A stretch of DNA of 64,000 bases from Theristus sp. LFF4_11 (GCA_030248135.1 JASANC010002574.1:1-64000); one strand, 5' to 3'. Positions 1-11,167 are shown, numbered from the stretch's first letter. The notes: generated by a model from the sequence alone, not told the origin. Translations and numbers: made by a program.

Positions 1-1275
1 AAGCGGGAATGGCTGTTAATTGTTGCTGATCAAAGGAGATTGTTTTTGATACTTTAAGCAGGAAGGACAGTGGAATGCAACTGATTAGCAAAGAATGGAA
101 ATGACAAATAAGCGACATTGAAAAGCTAATAAATGCGAGAATTAATTTTGATACTTTAATAGGGAATTGCAGTTGTTTGTTGCTGATTAAAAAGGTTGCG
201 GATTTTGAGTCCGCGTCGTGGGCAGGGTCAAAAGGGGAAAACCAACTCAAAAATAATGGTTGTATTTATCAGCTAACCGTGCCGTAGGCACGGGTCAATT
301 TGCTAGTAAAAAATATTGTCTTGAAAGCAAAATGCAATGTCCACTTGCAATGTCGATGTCGTTTTGCAACCCGATTTTTAAAATCAATTGCAACCATTCT
401 TCATAGTTGGTTTTCTCTCATTTTACGCTTTCGGTCATCAACTTGTGAACAGCAACGATTGCCTTTAATTGTCAATCGCATGTTAAGGCGCTGTCGCGAA
501 TGACCAAAGAGAATCATGATGACTTCGCAGTGAAAAGTGACATTTTTTGAGAAAATAACTGGCATTGATAATAGGTTAAAAAATTGAGATGAAGTTTTTT
601 AAATAGCAAAAATGAGCGCCAATTCAAATTGCAAAAAAGTGCCACACACACACAGACACGACTATTATCTTAGTATTATGATGATGATGATGATTGTAGT
701 GTGATGGAGTCATCTTTTACAAAAACCAACTTTACACTCTCGTGCAATTCGAGTCGCCAACAGAGACGTGAGAAACGTGATATGACCCCAGATGATCCGT
801 TACATATCATACTTCTTACATTTTCGGTCCAGTTTTTTGTCATACGCGCAATAAAAAATCCCAGTTAAAACGTTTTTGTTGGATATGATCACCCGTCATT
901 CATCAGTCACTCACGAATTTCAGTGTGCGTGCCCGATTTTTACCTGAAACTAATTTAAGATTATTAAACAATTTTCGTGTTACGTGCGTATCTAAACAAT
1001 TACATTATCGTAAAGTAACGTCATCATCATACACGCCTGACCGCATATGTTACGGGACTTCCGAAATGGGATAAAGATGATACAAATAATCGCGTCCGTG
1101 AATCGTCCGTTAACTACGTTAACATGCACAACTCATTAAAATATAAGTATTTTGTGTGCATAAATTTGGCGCAGTTGAAAAAAAATGGCACACGTATGAT
1201 GTGATACTGCATATGACAAGTGAATATGCAATATTTTCACAACAACGCATTTCAGTATGAAGAATAAAAACTTTC
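1..1275. other. non-coding DNA, no gene seen
   Basis: AT-rich sequence with short ATG-triplet (about 678-695) and CA-repeat stretches. The open frames are short, lack homology-like composition and have no convincing splice sites. I see no gene or clear repeat here. Confidence 0.5.
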
Positions 1276-1443
1276 CGTTTCACCGACGGGTCAGCACAAA
1301 CGTGGTGGGTGCGTTGTGTGTGACGCTCAAAAGTGGAACAAAATGTTTGAATCTTTGAAATTTCATCTGAAATCGGTAAATCGGAAAAAAAATTGTTTCC
1401 GCATCAGTGGCAGCTCGCGTCGGTTGGGTCACTGGTGTTTCCG

Positions 1444-1450
1444 TATAAAA
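1444..1450 (+). promoter_or_regulatory. TATA box of secreted CCP-like gene A
   Basis: TATAAAA lies 98 bp upstream of the chosen ATG at 1542. The surrounding block (about 1276-1450) resembles the block at 5964-6140 in front of paralog B. Both carry TTTCCG..., AAAGTGGAACA, ATCTTT...AAATCGG, TTCCGCATCA and TCACTGG before the TATA box. The promoter therefore appears to have been duplicated with the gene. Confidence 0.6.
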
Positions 1451-1541
1451 ACAGGATGGCACTGTGAAACCTTCATTAAAGTTTCATTCGTCTGTTATCC
1501 ACCGTCACACCATCGTACACCACCTCCCCAACATCGTCACG

Positions 1542-4066
1542 ATGCATCCATCAACAAGCGTTGTCATTGCCGCTTCATTGCTGAGCATCATTCCACTGTT
1601 GAGCCTCGCGTGCAACCCGTTTCTGTCGCATGACATCACCATTCTTAGCCAACGTAAGCAAAACGTCACTGCTACAATGTGCACAGTGTGTCCAAATAAA
1701 CGTGTCACTTTTTGTTCACACGGTACAAATTTGAGTGACATATAGGATAGGGAAATGACATACACTTACCTGTGTACATACTTTTGGCCCCGGTCCTGTT
1801 CTTTCCAAAAGAAAGCTTTTTTCACGAGCTCCGTAAATTATGCGAAACAGGCACACGTGATGGTATTTATAAATGCCGTAAAGTCTTGCATATAAGGTTC
1901 CTCCCACTTATAAGACCCCCACCCAAAAGTGGGCGCAGTGTCACACGGCGGGAAACCAAAAAATTCAAAATTTTGACTTGGTCGAAATCCCACCCCGTTT
2001 GCAAGGCCCGGGAATTACTAATCTTCGCTTTATAAGACCTCCTCCCACTTATAAGGTTGTCACACAAAATTCCACTTTTTTTCAGAAATTTTTGATTTTC
2101 AAATTTATATAAGGAGACTTTATATGTAAAAGACTTTACTGTACTGTAATTAAACAGGTTACGGTGCAAACCGCCTGATGTGGTTTGTTTGCGTCAGTTG
2201 CCCAATTCTACCGCAATTCTAAGCGCACCGTCGTTTTTATCGAATTTTCAGACAACTTTACGGCACTTTTTCAGTAAAGACATAGTTTAGCTAATGGTGG
2301 TTTTCACAAAAAAAGGTCTTCAAAAGTCCAAGAATTTGCTTGCAGAGCACTTCTGCCTGTACGTGCCAAACGGCGGCAACGCGACCGTTTTCGATTACAC
2401 GCCCGCGGCCGCCTCGACCGCCTCACTTGTCCCGGACGGCACTGTCCTGCGCATCGGCTGCACCAACGAGCGTCATCTGCTCGCTCTGAACGGCGTGCAA
2501 CAGACGGACCGCATGGTGACCCGCCACTGCGTCGACGGCCATTGGGACCAACAGGACTTTGCGATGGCCACATGCTTGCCGTGTGAGTTGCATTTGGCAC
2601 AAATGGGCACACATCATCAGTGTCAGCGGTATTGCTGCCGAACCGCAGTTGGTTTTGTGTTTTTTACACACTTTGACCGGTTTTTTACCGGACACTCGCA
2701 CGAACTCCACAGGGTTGTCACTAAACACGAGACAATAATGACAGCTATACGAAACGTCATGAGACAAACGATGAAACGAGATCAGTCGCACGACAATAGC
2801 GAGCCTACCCATTCATTTACCATTTTCTGAACACTCGAACAGCAGGTCGCTGTTTGGGCCCGTTTACACCTGACGTTCGCAGACGTACGTCGACGTACGT
2901 TAGGTTGAACGCACGGCAGTACGCAATAACACGGGACCTAAGTGACGTGCCGTGCCGTGCTGTATGCGCATACGTCAGCTATAAACGGGCCTTTAACCAC
3001 GCAAGTCAATATTGAAATTGATAATGGTGTAATTGTGTTCTTTTTTATCTCTTCAGTCTGTCAGTTGTTCCCGCAGCAGGTGACGACTGACGAAGACGAA
3101 TGCAGCTGGTCGAACGATGCCCTGAGTGTGCTGCTTGAACCGCAACCATCCGGAACGGAGGTACGGTAGGGCCGTTGAAACATGGCGGTAACCTTTTTCA
3201 GAATAAATGGAGCGCGCGAAATTTGAATAAAAGAAAAAGACGTTCAGAAACCGCATTGTGTGTTAAATTGGACGTGGTTTTTAATTACCTAATGCGCTCT
3301 TCGTATTATTCTGTTGATTCTTTGTCCCTTGTACACACGAAGACACTATTGGCGAAAATTTTGGTCTTGTTGAAAAGTACAACTTCTAGTCTGCAGCTGG
3401 TCTCGCCTTCATTGAGAAGCCAAGGAAAGCCATTATTTATTCGGCCATACAGCAAGGCATGTTGTAGTGTTTATGCGGCATTCAAAGTTCTATGTCATTT
3501 TTGTCATCATTTTGGAGCTGCAGAACCAATCACGTTCCAGCACGTCATTCTACTGCACCCGGTTCGTTCGAGTGACAAGAAATCCATTATTGTTCGCCTA
3601 AAATGCGTGACAAAATAACAAAGCCGCCAATTTATGCCTTTTTTCGATTATCCGCCAAACTTTAGAAAAACTGATTGCGCATTCGAAATATTGAACAATC
3701 ACATGGTTACGGTATACGTACTTTGTGTGCCACACATATACACGACGATTTGCAGACTGTCAATGTTGTTGCGAATCCCAATCGATCACACACACATCAC
3801 GCGCTTTCTAAACGGCAGATCACCCATACATGACAACCATATTTCAGTTCTGGCTGAATAACGCCAAGTGCCTCGACACGGACAGCACGTCGAACAACTG
3901 CGCCACTCTCGAGGTGTACGACGGTTCCTCTTCTTACACCGTGTCAACCGGAGAAACAGTGAAGCTGGTATGCGACACCAGTGACCCGCCACAGTGGACG
4001 GCGCCGACTGACGAGAATGCGGGCACGACCAGCTACGAGCCGTTGGCAAAGATGCACTGCGACTGA
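1542..4066 (+). CDS. secreted sushi/CCP-like protein, paralog A
   Basis: Four exons: 1542-1653, 2346-2582, 3057-3160 and 3848-4066; 223 residues, phases 1, 1 and 0 at the three introns, which have GT-AG borders. Exon 1 encodes a signal peptide (MHPSTSVV..., hydrophobic to the Ala-Cys near residue 24). Exon 2 is a sushi/CCP-like module: HFC near its start, then NATVF, VPDGTVLRIGC, HLLALNGVQQ, RHCVDGHW and a closing CLPFC. Exons 3-4 form a second, weaker cysteine-rich half with TGETVKLVC followed by DTSDPP, like the core of another CCP module. The paralog at 6319-10635 has the same exon phases, which supports the model. A poly(A) signal AATAAA lies at 4475. Function is unknown; family knowledge suggests an extracellular binding or adhesion role. 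Introns 1 and 2 carry repeat DNA. The CCP assignment is by cysteine spacing read by eye. Confidence 0.72.
1870..2165. repeat. TTATAAG-rich repeat fragment in intron 1 of gene A
   Basis: The motif CCTCCCACTTATAAG occurs twice (about 1900-1914 and 2040-2056), with related TATAAGG copies at about 1890 and 2105. The pattern looks like the remains of a small transposon with subterminal repeats. No coding capacity is visible. Confidence 0.35.
2857..2991. mobile_element. MITE-like element with GGCCCGTTTA inverted ends
   Basis: The left end reads GGCCCGTTTACACCTGACG and the right end, on the other strand, reads GGCCCGTTTATAGCTGACG. It is about 135 bp long, non-coding and sits inside intron 2 of gene A. 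The interior is rich in ACGTACGT-type palindromes. A TTT on both sides may be a 3-bp target duplication, but this is not certain. Confidence 0.6.
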
Positions 4067-5963
4067 GTCGCACAAACGTTCACTTCTGTTTGCTTTTCTC
4101 TCAGCAACTTTCTTCTGTCAACATATGTTTTTTTCCGAACGAAAACATTTTTTCGTGTTGTTGTGCCAATTTTATTCTATGGCATTCACGGTTACTTTTA
4201 CATATTTAACTTATTTATCTTATATTCACTGTGCTGTTTGTAGTTTAGGTATTTATTATCCCAGTTTAAAAATTTTCAGTTTTTTTGAAACCATTTTAGT
4301 TCACATATGTGTGCTTTCCATTCCAAATACATGTACTAGGTACATTTTAAGTCTTTTATTGTCAGATTCTCGCTCATGTTTGGTATCTTCGGGAACCGGT
4401 GGGGGAGCGAAAAAATAGAATAAGTTATGTTTTGCTCAGATGTTTCTATCCATAACATTTTTCTGTGATTTGAAAATAAAAAAAACACGCAATCCTAATT
4501 AATAAATTGGACCATAAATCAAACCAAATGTTGTCTTCGTGGCTCCGTATGCGAATTTTTGTTTTTTTTTGGATCGAATTTCTCCCTGGATCCGTGCAAC
4601 AGGTGCAACGATGTATCTGTGGATTCGCTATTCAGCACTGGGTCTGTCATTATCATCACGATTGTCTCTCGTAACATTAAACGTGCCGAGTTCATTATTG
4701 TAGGCGTTTGTGTTACCGCGCACGTGCCTTACATCGCAAACAGCAACGGTACGGTACGGTATCGCGACCGCTGTCGAGTACACGCGCGCGCGGTAGCTTT
4801 GATGTCCTCACTTGTTCCGGGCGTAACCGTCCAGCGTCATCTGCGCTCGTTCTGACTGAAGTGAATTAAAACAAACGTTGCGCATTTCGGCGCTTTAAAA
4901 AATTCATGTCACCACTTTCGCAATCGCGTTCCACAGCCGATACCAAGCAGCTGGGCAGCAGGGGAACACCAATGTCGCAGCAGATAGGTTCTGTTCAGTT
5001 TCAAAATATTGCTTTCGTTTTGAAACCGCTAGAATTCAACAACTCTTCAGATTGTTGTTTTCCAACCAATCAAGCATCGCAACTAAAAATTGTGTCCGTT
5101 CTTTGAGCACTCAGGTCGAAGACGCTCTTGTGATTTTTCGTCATGCGTCAAAAGTTTTGCGAATCCGCGTTTTTACCGTCTGCATAAACTGCACGCACGC
5201 AACATTCGTTTTTGAGCATCTTCACATATCAATGCGTGTCATCAGCGCAGCGCTGTTCAATATTTCCAGATGGGTGGCATTTATTTCAGTAAAAAATGCA
5301 CTGGCTCATGAACAATTATATTACACCTGCACGCACAGACGCATGTTTACGGAATCATGTCGTGCAAAACCAAATGAACGGCCATTTATTAGAAAGCAAC
5401 CAACCACGTTGGCATTGTGTGCGCGTCCGGCAACTACACGACTCCTGTTTTTAGGACGAATCGCAAAATCGTGCATCTCTGGGCGGGTCGTGTGAAATTG
5501 CGGGATATAGAAAATATAAACAAGAATGCGCATCATACTCTAACGTATATCATGATGCCGATATCATTGGATAAACGAAGAAATAATCTCACTAAATCAC
5601 AAATGTGGGATTGATGATACGGCACGGTCATAAACAATGTGGGAATCTGAATTTCGACTGTCACATGTTTGACATATTTTAATTTATGCATCTTCAAAAT
5701 CGCAAACTGTTCTACCGGGATAAGACCTGAAAAAAACAACTGTGCCGTGTGTGTACCTAATGTGGTAATGATGGCAAACGGGTTACCACGAGACCAAATG
5801 ATCAGTTAAAACGAAAACGTTTAATGACATCCAGTAGAAACTGCCTGGTGCCTAGTCGCATGAAAAATACATCGGTTCGGGAAAAAAACAACTGCGCAAG
5901 TGACGTAACAAAGTGAAAGTTTACTTAGAACAATCGAATTCACTTGAATTTTAATCACAAACT
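4067..5963. other. intergenic DNA between the two CCP-like paralogs
   Basis: Contains the 3' untranslated region and poly(A) signal of gene A (AATAAA at 4475) and a possible gene fragment at 4803-4856. The rest is unremarkable AT-rich sequence. The short open frames here show no splice-compatible structure. Confidence 0.45.
4803..4856 (+). pseudogene. possible relic of a third CCP-like exon
   Basis: The stretch contains CCTCACTTGTTCCGGGCG and, a little further on, AGCGTCATCTGC and CTCGTTCTGA. In the same order these match the middle of exon 2 of gene A (about 2422-2490: CCTCACTTGTCCCGGACG, GAGCGTCATCTGC, CTCGCTCTGA), with a deletion between the blocks. No intact frame remains. The match is short, so chance cannot be excluded. 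Confidence 0.35.
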
Positions 5964-6133
5964 TTCCGCTTTACTGAACGCGGCCAAAACAGACATACAT
6001 TTTTGACACGTTTTGAATTTTGGTAGAATCTTGAACCGAAAGTGGAACAGTTTTTTCGAATTTTTGAACGAATCTTTAAATCGGCAGCCATGGAAAAAGT
6101 GGTTCCGCATCACGTCATTCACTGGCGGTTCAG

Positions 6134-6140
6134 TATAAAA
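6134..6140 (+). promoter_or_regulatory. TATA box of secreted CCP-like gene B
   Basis: TATAAAA lies about 185 bp upstream of the ATG at 6319 and is preceded by sequence related to the gene A promoter (CCGCATCA...TCACTGG). The conserved spacing to the upstream block suggests both genes kept the same core promoter after duplication. Confidence 0.6.
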
Positions 6141-6318
6141 GCAAGGAATAAACAGTCGCACAGTCCACTCATCTCTCCTTTCCGCTTTCTGGCTGGTTTC
6201 AAGAAGTCAACGATAACATAAGAAACCAAAAAGTACAGTATCCTTCATTCAAATTCCTCCAAACACTCCTTGTGCTGCACGACGTTTCCAAATCGTCTCA
6301 CAAACCGTATACCACGAT

Positions 6319-9300
6319 ATGACTCGCTCAACAGCTGCTGTGGCGTTGTTAGCACTGCTGACGAATCCGCTACTGACCATGGCCTGCTTTGGTTTTGGTG
6401 ATCCTCGTGGCCTGGTAGTGACGAACGATGTTTTCGGTCGTAAGTATTATACATTGTACGTGTGTACAGCGTGTTTGATAAACACTATCTAGACAGTCGT
6501 ACGCAAAAAGAAACGTGTCCAGTTGTCAATGTGCCCGTATCTTTCCCGATCACCCCTACAGTGCACAAGAAACGAAAACTCAGAAAAAGCAACTTCCTTT
6601 CACATCACACATACATGTATAACGCATAAAATTCGCAAAAAACGGTTTTCTTTAATTCACACATAGACAAATCGACCATCTCGCTGCACTCGCACAAGCC
6701 CCATGCCCTTTTTTCTTCCGAAAGCAATGCATACAGCTCTGTGCTCCGAAAATTGAAGCCAATCTGAATTTGTGCCACCGATTTGTGCATCTGCATCATT
6801 ACGTGCACAAAAAAGTGCAGGAACATGTGCACCTATATATGCACGAACATGTGCAGCCTCATGTTCACGTTGTTTTTCTATAGATACGTGCTTCTACTCC
6901 CTCGTGGCCTGGTCGTAGCGCGTTAGTGCGGGGGATCGAGCCCCGCCGAGGGTCTATTGGTAATTAGTGACAGAGAAAACTCGATGGGCGCCCTACTCAA
7001 CGGCGTTCTGTACGCTTCTTTGGGTTGGCCTTGGCTAAAAACATGGCGTGCGTTCGATTGCGGCCAATTAGATAGCGGCCGAAGCATTGCGGCCGAAGCA
7101 TTGCGGCCTGAAGGATTGCGGCCTGAAGGATTGCGGCCTAGGACGATTGCAGCCTGAAGGATTGCGGCCTGGACGATTGCGGCCTGAAGGATTGCGGCCT
7201 GGGACGATTGCGGCCTGGGACGATTGCGGCCTGGGACGATTGCGGCCCGGGACGATTGCGGCCCGGGACGATTGCGGCCTGGGACGATTGCGGCCCACGA
7301 AATTTTAAAGCGGTGTCATTGTCTTTGTCGCACGCAACTGGTTATGTTATTCTCGCACACGAGTTTTCAATTCTTTTTTTCAAACAAAGTTGTTTTTTGT
7401 TTATTGATTAGTAATTATGTTTTTTTAGAACCCCAAATCGAAATCTTCCATGCTCAACTTTCCTTGTCGCCGGGCAGAGCTATATTTCATCTGAGCCTTT
7501 TTTGTTTAATTTGTTATTAAAGTTTTAAACTACCAATTAATTATTTAAAATTAAACCAACAAAAAATTCCCGTTAAAAATCAAAACTGTACTTTCTTATA
7601 AAATTATCTAGCTAGATATCTGAAAAATTTCTTTTGTCTCGAGTTGGGTCCTCAGGCAGAGACCCCACCTTGGGTTGTTGAAAAAAACAAAAATCGTCAT
7701 TTTTTATTGAAAAAAATTCAGAAATTAAAGTTGTGCTAAATTAACCAGGGAGTTCGAAGAACCACATTTGATGTGCAAGCGCCTCCCGAATGATTCCCGA
7801 AAACTTTCCAGATTTTGTTTGGGTAACTTCATTTACCCCTTTTCCAAACCGTTACCATGCCTCTTGTGTTTTGACCCCCAAAACGTCACTAATTGTCCCC
7901 AGCTCAAGTGAAAACACACATACCGGGTTGAAATTCGATCAATTCTGATGATGGCGCGACGACAGGACACGAAACAGCAACCAGACAACGTGGCGCTGGC
8001 AAACGGAGCAGCTCGGACGCTCAGAAATCAGATTGCAAAGCGAATTGTCACCTTATCTGCATCGGAAATGGTAGCCAAGCTGTGGAACGCTCAAAAACTT
8101 CATCGCCGAAGTTGTCGAAGCCTAAAATCAGTCGGTTAAACGGTCCAAAATCGACTGCTGACGGTTTTACGAGGCAATATCAAAGAAAATTTTTGTTGAA
8201 CTTTTGAAAAAAAATGTGCCAAAATTAAGGTTTTCAGAGCATATTAGAGGGAAAATTCTTGAATTTTTTAATAGGCATTTTTTAATCACATAAAAAATTT
8301 CGATTTTTGTTTAACAACCTTAACCCCACACCCAGCATTTGTTTCAAATCAAACCTCCAGAATCTTGGATTTTCAAACATAAGGATTCAAACAACAACAA
8401 TTCATTTCAATTCAATTCAATTCAATTTCTATTCAATTCAATTTTTTTATTGCTAACAGCGGCGCAAATATTGGCGCAAATATCAACGATCGATTCGACG
8501 CAAACGCAGCAGACACGACGACGACGATGGTTTAAACCATTGTTGTTCCAGAGCAGGGGTGTTGGGCTGGGGGGGGGGGGCGATATAGATGGCTGGAGCA
8601 AATTTTCTAGATAGATAGAAATTGACCTGGAAAGGTGACAAAGCATAAAAACTTTGTGGGCCGCAATCGTCCCAGGCCGCAATCGTCCCGGGCCGCAATC
8701 GTCCCAGGCCGCAATCGTCCCGGGCCGCTATCGTCCCAGGCCGCTATCGTCCCAGGCCGCTATCGTCCGGGCCGCTATCGTCCAGGCCGCTATCGTCCAG
8801 GCCGCTATGCTTCGGCCGCAATCGTCCAGGCCGCAATCCTTCAGGCCGCTACGCTTCGGCCGCAATCGTCCAGGCCGCAATCTCTTGGGCCGCAAAAGTA
8901 CATTTGCCAAAAACATCGCCTGAAAATCCCAACAACAATTCAACAAAGTGCGTGTTTGCGCCAGCGACGCGCAAAAGTTCGCAGAGCACTTCTGCCACGT
9001 GTTGAACAACGACAACGGCAACGCCACCGTGTTCGAGTATTTCCCGGCGATCGGCCGCGAGACGATGGTGCCCGACGGCACCGTGGTGCGTGTCGGCTGC
9101 ACGAGCGACCATCATTTTCTGGCGCTGAATGGCGTGAAACAAGTGGAGCGCACCGTGACCCGCCACTGCGTCGACGGCGTCTGGGGCAGCGAAGACTTCG
9201 CCTCGGCCACTTGCGTACCATGTGAGTGGTGGCGATACTGTACAGTGTGGTCGTTCAAACCTGGCACTTTTTCGCCGAATACAGAGCATGCAAAACTTGT

Positions 9301-10635
9301 GAACTGTTTTGCGTTTTGTTGTATTGTATATAGAATGAAGCACGAAATGTATTGGGTTTTGTTGAACTTTAACGCCCCATTTTTGGCACTTTCTTGCATT
9401 TGTGGCGTTCTTTCAAACTCTGTGTTCTGCGAAAATCAAGTGTCAGGTTTAAACAAACAAGCTGCATTCTCATCGTTTTCATCGAACGGCGTGTGTTGCA
9501 ATTTGCTTTGCTCACGCCTGGTTCTGCTCAGGTGAAGAACATGTTTCTTTCTTACGGTTGCGCGGCAATTTGAAATAATCAGAAAACTGAATGTGTAACA
9601 GCAGACTTTTGGAAGAAATATAAACACGAAAACTAGTCAGCGTACAAAGGAAAACATCAGCTACTGTCTAACTCAATAACATATCCAACTAGCTGATTGG
9701 TTGGGTGAGTACGTGATGCATACATTCTGTGCAGGCATTGCTGTGGAGAGGCGGAGTTTGATTTGCACAGAATGCATGCATCACGATCACCAACCAATCA
9801 GCTAGTTGGACATGTTATTTATTATGGTGTTAGACTGTAAAATGAGAGTGTATGTTTGTTGATATTTGACGATGCAGCTGAATTTCTTGCAGTTTGCCGG
9901 TTGGACGGTTCGTTGTTTCAACTCGAAGAAGATCAGGCCGGAGACCAAGGAGCCTGCTATTTCTCGGACGCAGTTCGCAATTTTTTTCTTCAACCTCAAG
10001 TTTCGGGCGCTTCGTTCACGATATCGGCGGGGATTTGCCAAGTTGCCGATAATGACTACGAATGCAGTCGACTTGAGGTCTGTAAATAATTGTCGCATCG
10101 CATGACATGGCGTGCCGCACATGCATGAACCATACCCGTGCGACAGTGTGGGGTACCAATGTGCGCAGCCCTCAAACCGCTGTGCACCCCGCAAGAACAA
10201 TCTTTGCGAGCTTTGCTCAATTGCACCGGCTGCCTTGCAAATGGTGCACAGCACAGCAGTCCTCAAAATGATGCACAACCATCAAACCGGTGCCGCCATA
10301 ATGCCACCGCAATAATTTCTTGCGGGCTCCACACCGGTTTGAGGGCTGCGCACATTGGTACCCCACACCATCGCACGGGTACGGTATGAATGGATTTAAT
10401 CAGAACCGTTTAATAAGATCCAAGTCGTACACTTTGAAACACATCTTTCCAGGTGTCAACCGCAACCCAAGAAACGTATAGTCTTACTGGTACCGAAGCC
10501 GTTGCAGTTTTCTGCAACACGGAAGTCGATCCGCCAAGGTTCCAGGTTCCCATTGAAGAAGAGAGCGATTACTTTGACGGCCCTTTTGTTGACCTGAAAG
10601 TGCTCACATGTGATCCACTTTTAATTTTTGATTAG
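6319..10635 (+). CDS. secreted sushi/CCP-like protein, paralog B
   Basis: Four exons: 6319-6439, 8985-9221, 9893-10077 and 10453-10635; 241 residues, phases 1, 1 and 0 exactly as in gene A. Exon 1 is a signal peptide (MTRSTAAVALLALL..., hydrophobic to Ala-Cys at about residue 22-23). Exon 2 has the same length as in gene A (237 nt) and is the best conserved part: HFC, GNATVFEY, VPDGTVVRVGC, FLALNGVKQ, RHCVDGVW, CVPFC. Exon 3 is longer than in gene A and has extra cysteines. Exon 4 has LTGTEAVAVFCNTEVDPPRF, matching the TGETVKLVC...DPP core of gene A. A poly(A) signal AATAAA lies only 33 bp past the stop (10668). Intron 1 is 2.5 kb because a SINE and a foldback-like element sit in it. Intron 3 holds a palindromic MITE. 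The molecular role is unknown. Confidence 0.7.
6898..7047 (+). mobile_element. tRNA-derived SINE, 5' part (split copy)
   Basis: Starts CCCTCGTGGCCTGGTCGTAG (tRNA-like 5' arm and A-box region) and has a B-box-like GGGGATCGAGCCCCG followed by CGAGGG, which pairs with the start. The body AGAGAAAACTCGATGG, GGCGTTCTGTACGCTTCT and GGCTAAAAACAT matches the copy at 52246-52428 on the other strand. The 3' tail of this copy is found 1.86 kb away at 8906-8945, so the SINE was interrupted by an insertion. Confidence 0.75.
7060..7300 (+). repeat. 16-bp minisatellite array, left arm
   Basis: Tandem GCGGCCTGGGACGATT units. The most regular ones are at 7190-7295; the outer units are shorter or variant (GAAGCATT, GAAGGATT instead of GGGACGATT). 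GC content is far above the surroundings. Confidence 0.9.
8165..8380. repeat. dispersed repeat, copy 1 (core of foldback-like element)
   Basis: TTGTTGAACTT, ATGTGCCAAAA, CAGAGCA and ATTAG, GCATTTTTT and TTGGAT(A/T) occur in the same order at 40,500-40,680, so this is a diverged dispersed family. The family end CGATTTTTGTTTAACAACC (about 8303-8321) recurs at about 40,050. In inverted form it recurs at 7672-7700, which suggests the core of the foldback-like element is itself a MITE-type repeat. Confidence 0.5.
8657..8896 (-). repeat. 16-bp minisatellite array, right arm
   Basis: Tandem CCGCAATCGTCCCAGG-type units, the reverse complement of the left array, with variants CCGCTATCGTCC and CCGCTATGCTTCGG. 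The paired arms also share GCGGCCCAC(G/A)AA at their inner edges. Confidence 0.9.
8906..8945 (+). mobile_element. 3' tail of the split SINE
   Basis: GCCAAAAACATCGCC followed by TGAAAATCCCAACAACAA matches the 3' end of the SINE at 52246-52428, which has AAAAACATCGCC and an AACAAC tail on the minus strand. It continues the copy that begins at 6898, beyond the foldback-like insertion. Confidence 0.7.
9664..9837. mobile_element. TA-flanked MITE, copy 1
   Basis: About 174 bp with inverted ends of about 60 bp: CTGTCTAACTCAATAACATA on the left, CAGTCTAAC... on the reversed right. Inner parts are AGCTGATTGGTTGG and GATGCAT..ATTCTGTGCA. TA lies immediately outside both ends, as in Tc1/mariner-type MITEs. 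It is in intron 2 of gene B. Related copies are at 38680, 55696 and 58621. Confidence 0.8.
10127..10390. mobile_element. palindromic MITE in intron 3 of gene B
   Basis: The left arm CCCGTGCGACAGTGTGGGGT, continuing ACCAATGTGCGCAGCCCTCA, is repeated almost perfectly inverted at 10325-10385. The arms are about 60 bp around a 130-bp centre. No coding capacity. Confidence 0.75.
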
Positions 10636-10726
10636 GTTATTTGCATCGATACTCGAAAAAGGCATCCAATAAATCGCACACCGCACAATTTTTGTTTATG
10701 CTAATATGCTGTCATCAATTCTTTAG

Positions 10727-11167
10727 GTTCTGTGACTGAATGCGTTCTCAGACATAGAAAGGAAACAAGTTTCAATCATTATATGGCAATTCAGAGCAGC
10801 ATAAGTGACCCGACCCTATTTAGGGAACTTGGTTCACTTAACCAAATTTGACTTCCCGCTTCGTGCGCATGAAACTGTTTGTAGCTATGGGCGCATTGAG
10901 TCTCGGGACCAAAATAAAAGATACTACTGTTGTTTCATTATTTGTATAATCTCTTTTATTATTTTGGCTCCGACCTCCGAGGCTCAATGCGCATTGCGCG
11001 CATAGATAAGGAAACAGTTTCATGCATGACGCGAGAATTCAAAATAGGCTAAGTGAACCGAGTTTCCTAAATAGGGCCGAGTAGCTTCGGCGATTTTCAA
11101 TTGCCACAAAGATTGAAACAAGTTTACTTTTGTACGTGTGCACACGCATTCAGTCGCTGAAACAAAA
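10727..11167. mobile_element. long palindromic element downstream of gene B
   Basis: Imperfect inverted repeat of about 440 bp. The outer ends carry GACTGAATGCG; further in are AACAAGTTTCAATC, CCCTATTTAGG, GGTTCACTTA, GCATGAAACTGTTT and GCGCATTGAG(T/C)CTCGG on both arms, around a short AT-rich centre near 10,940. It is the typical shape of a snap-back MITE. No frame is worth annotating. Confidence 0.75.

Larger units (their letters stand above)
7051..8896. mobile_element. foldback-like element with minisatellite arms
   Basis: The left arm (about 7060-7300) is a tandem array of a 16-bp unit, GCGGCCTGGGACGATT, with variants. The right arm (about 8657-8896) is the same array on the opposite strand. 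The two arms would pair over about 240 bp around a core of about 1.35 kb. Long inverted arms made of tandem sub-repeats are the hallmark of foldback transposons. The core has no transposase frame, so it would be non-autonomous. It lies inside a SINE, and AAAAACAT plus neighbouring bases is present on both flanks (7037-7044 and 8909-8916), consistent with a target duplication. Confidence 0.6.

Noticed and set aside
7060..7300. CRISPR array
   Set aside because: Units are contiguous 16-bp repeats without unique spacers, and this is a eukaryotic genome.
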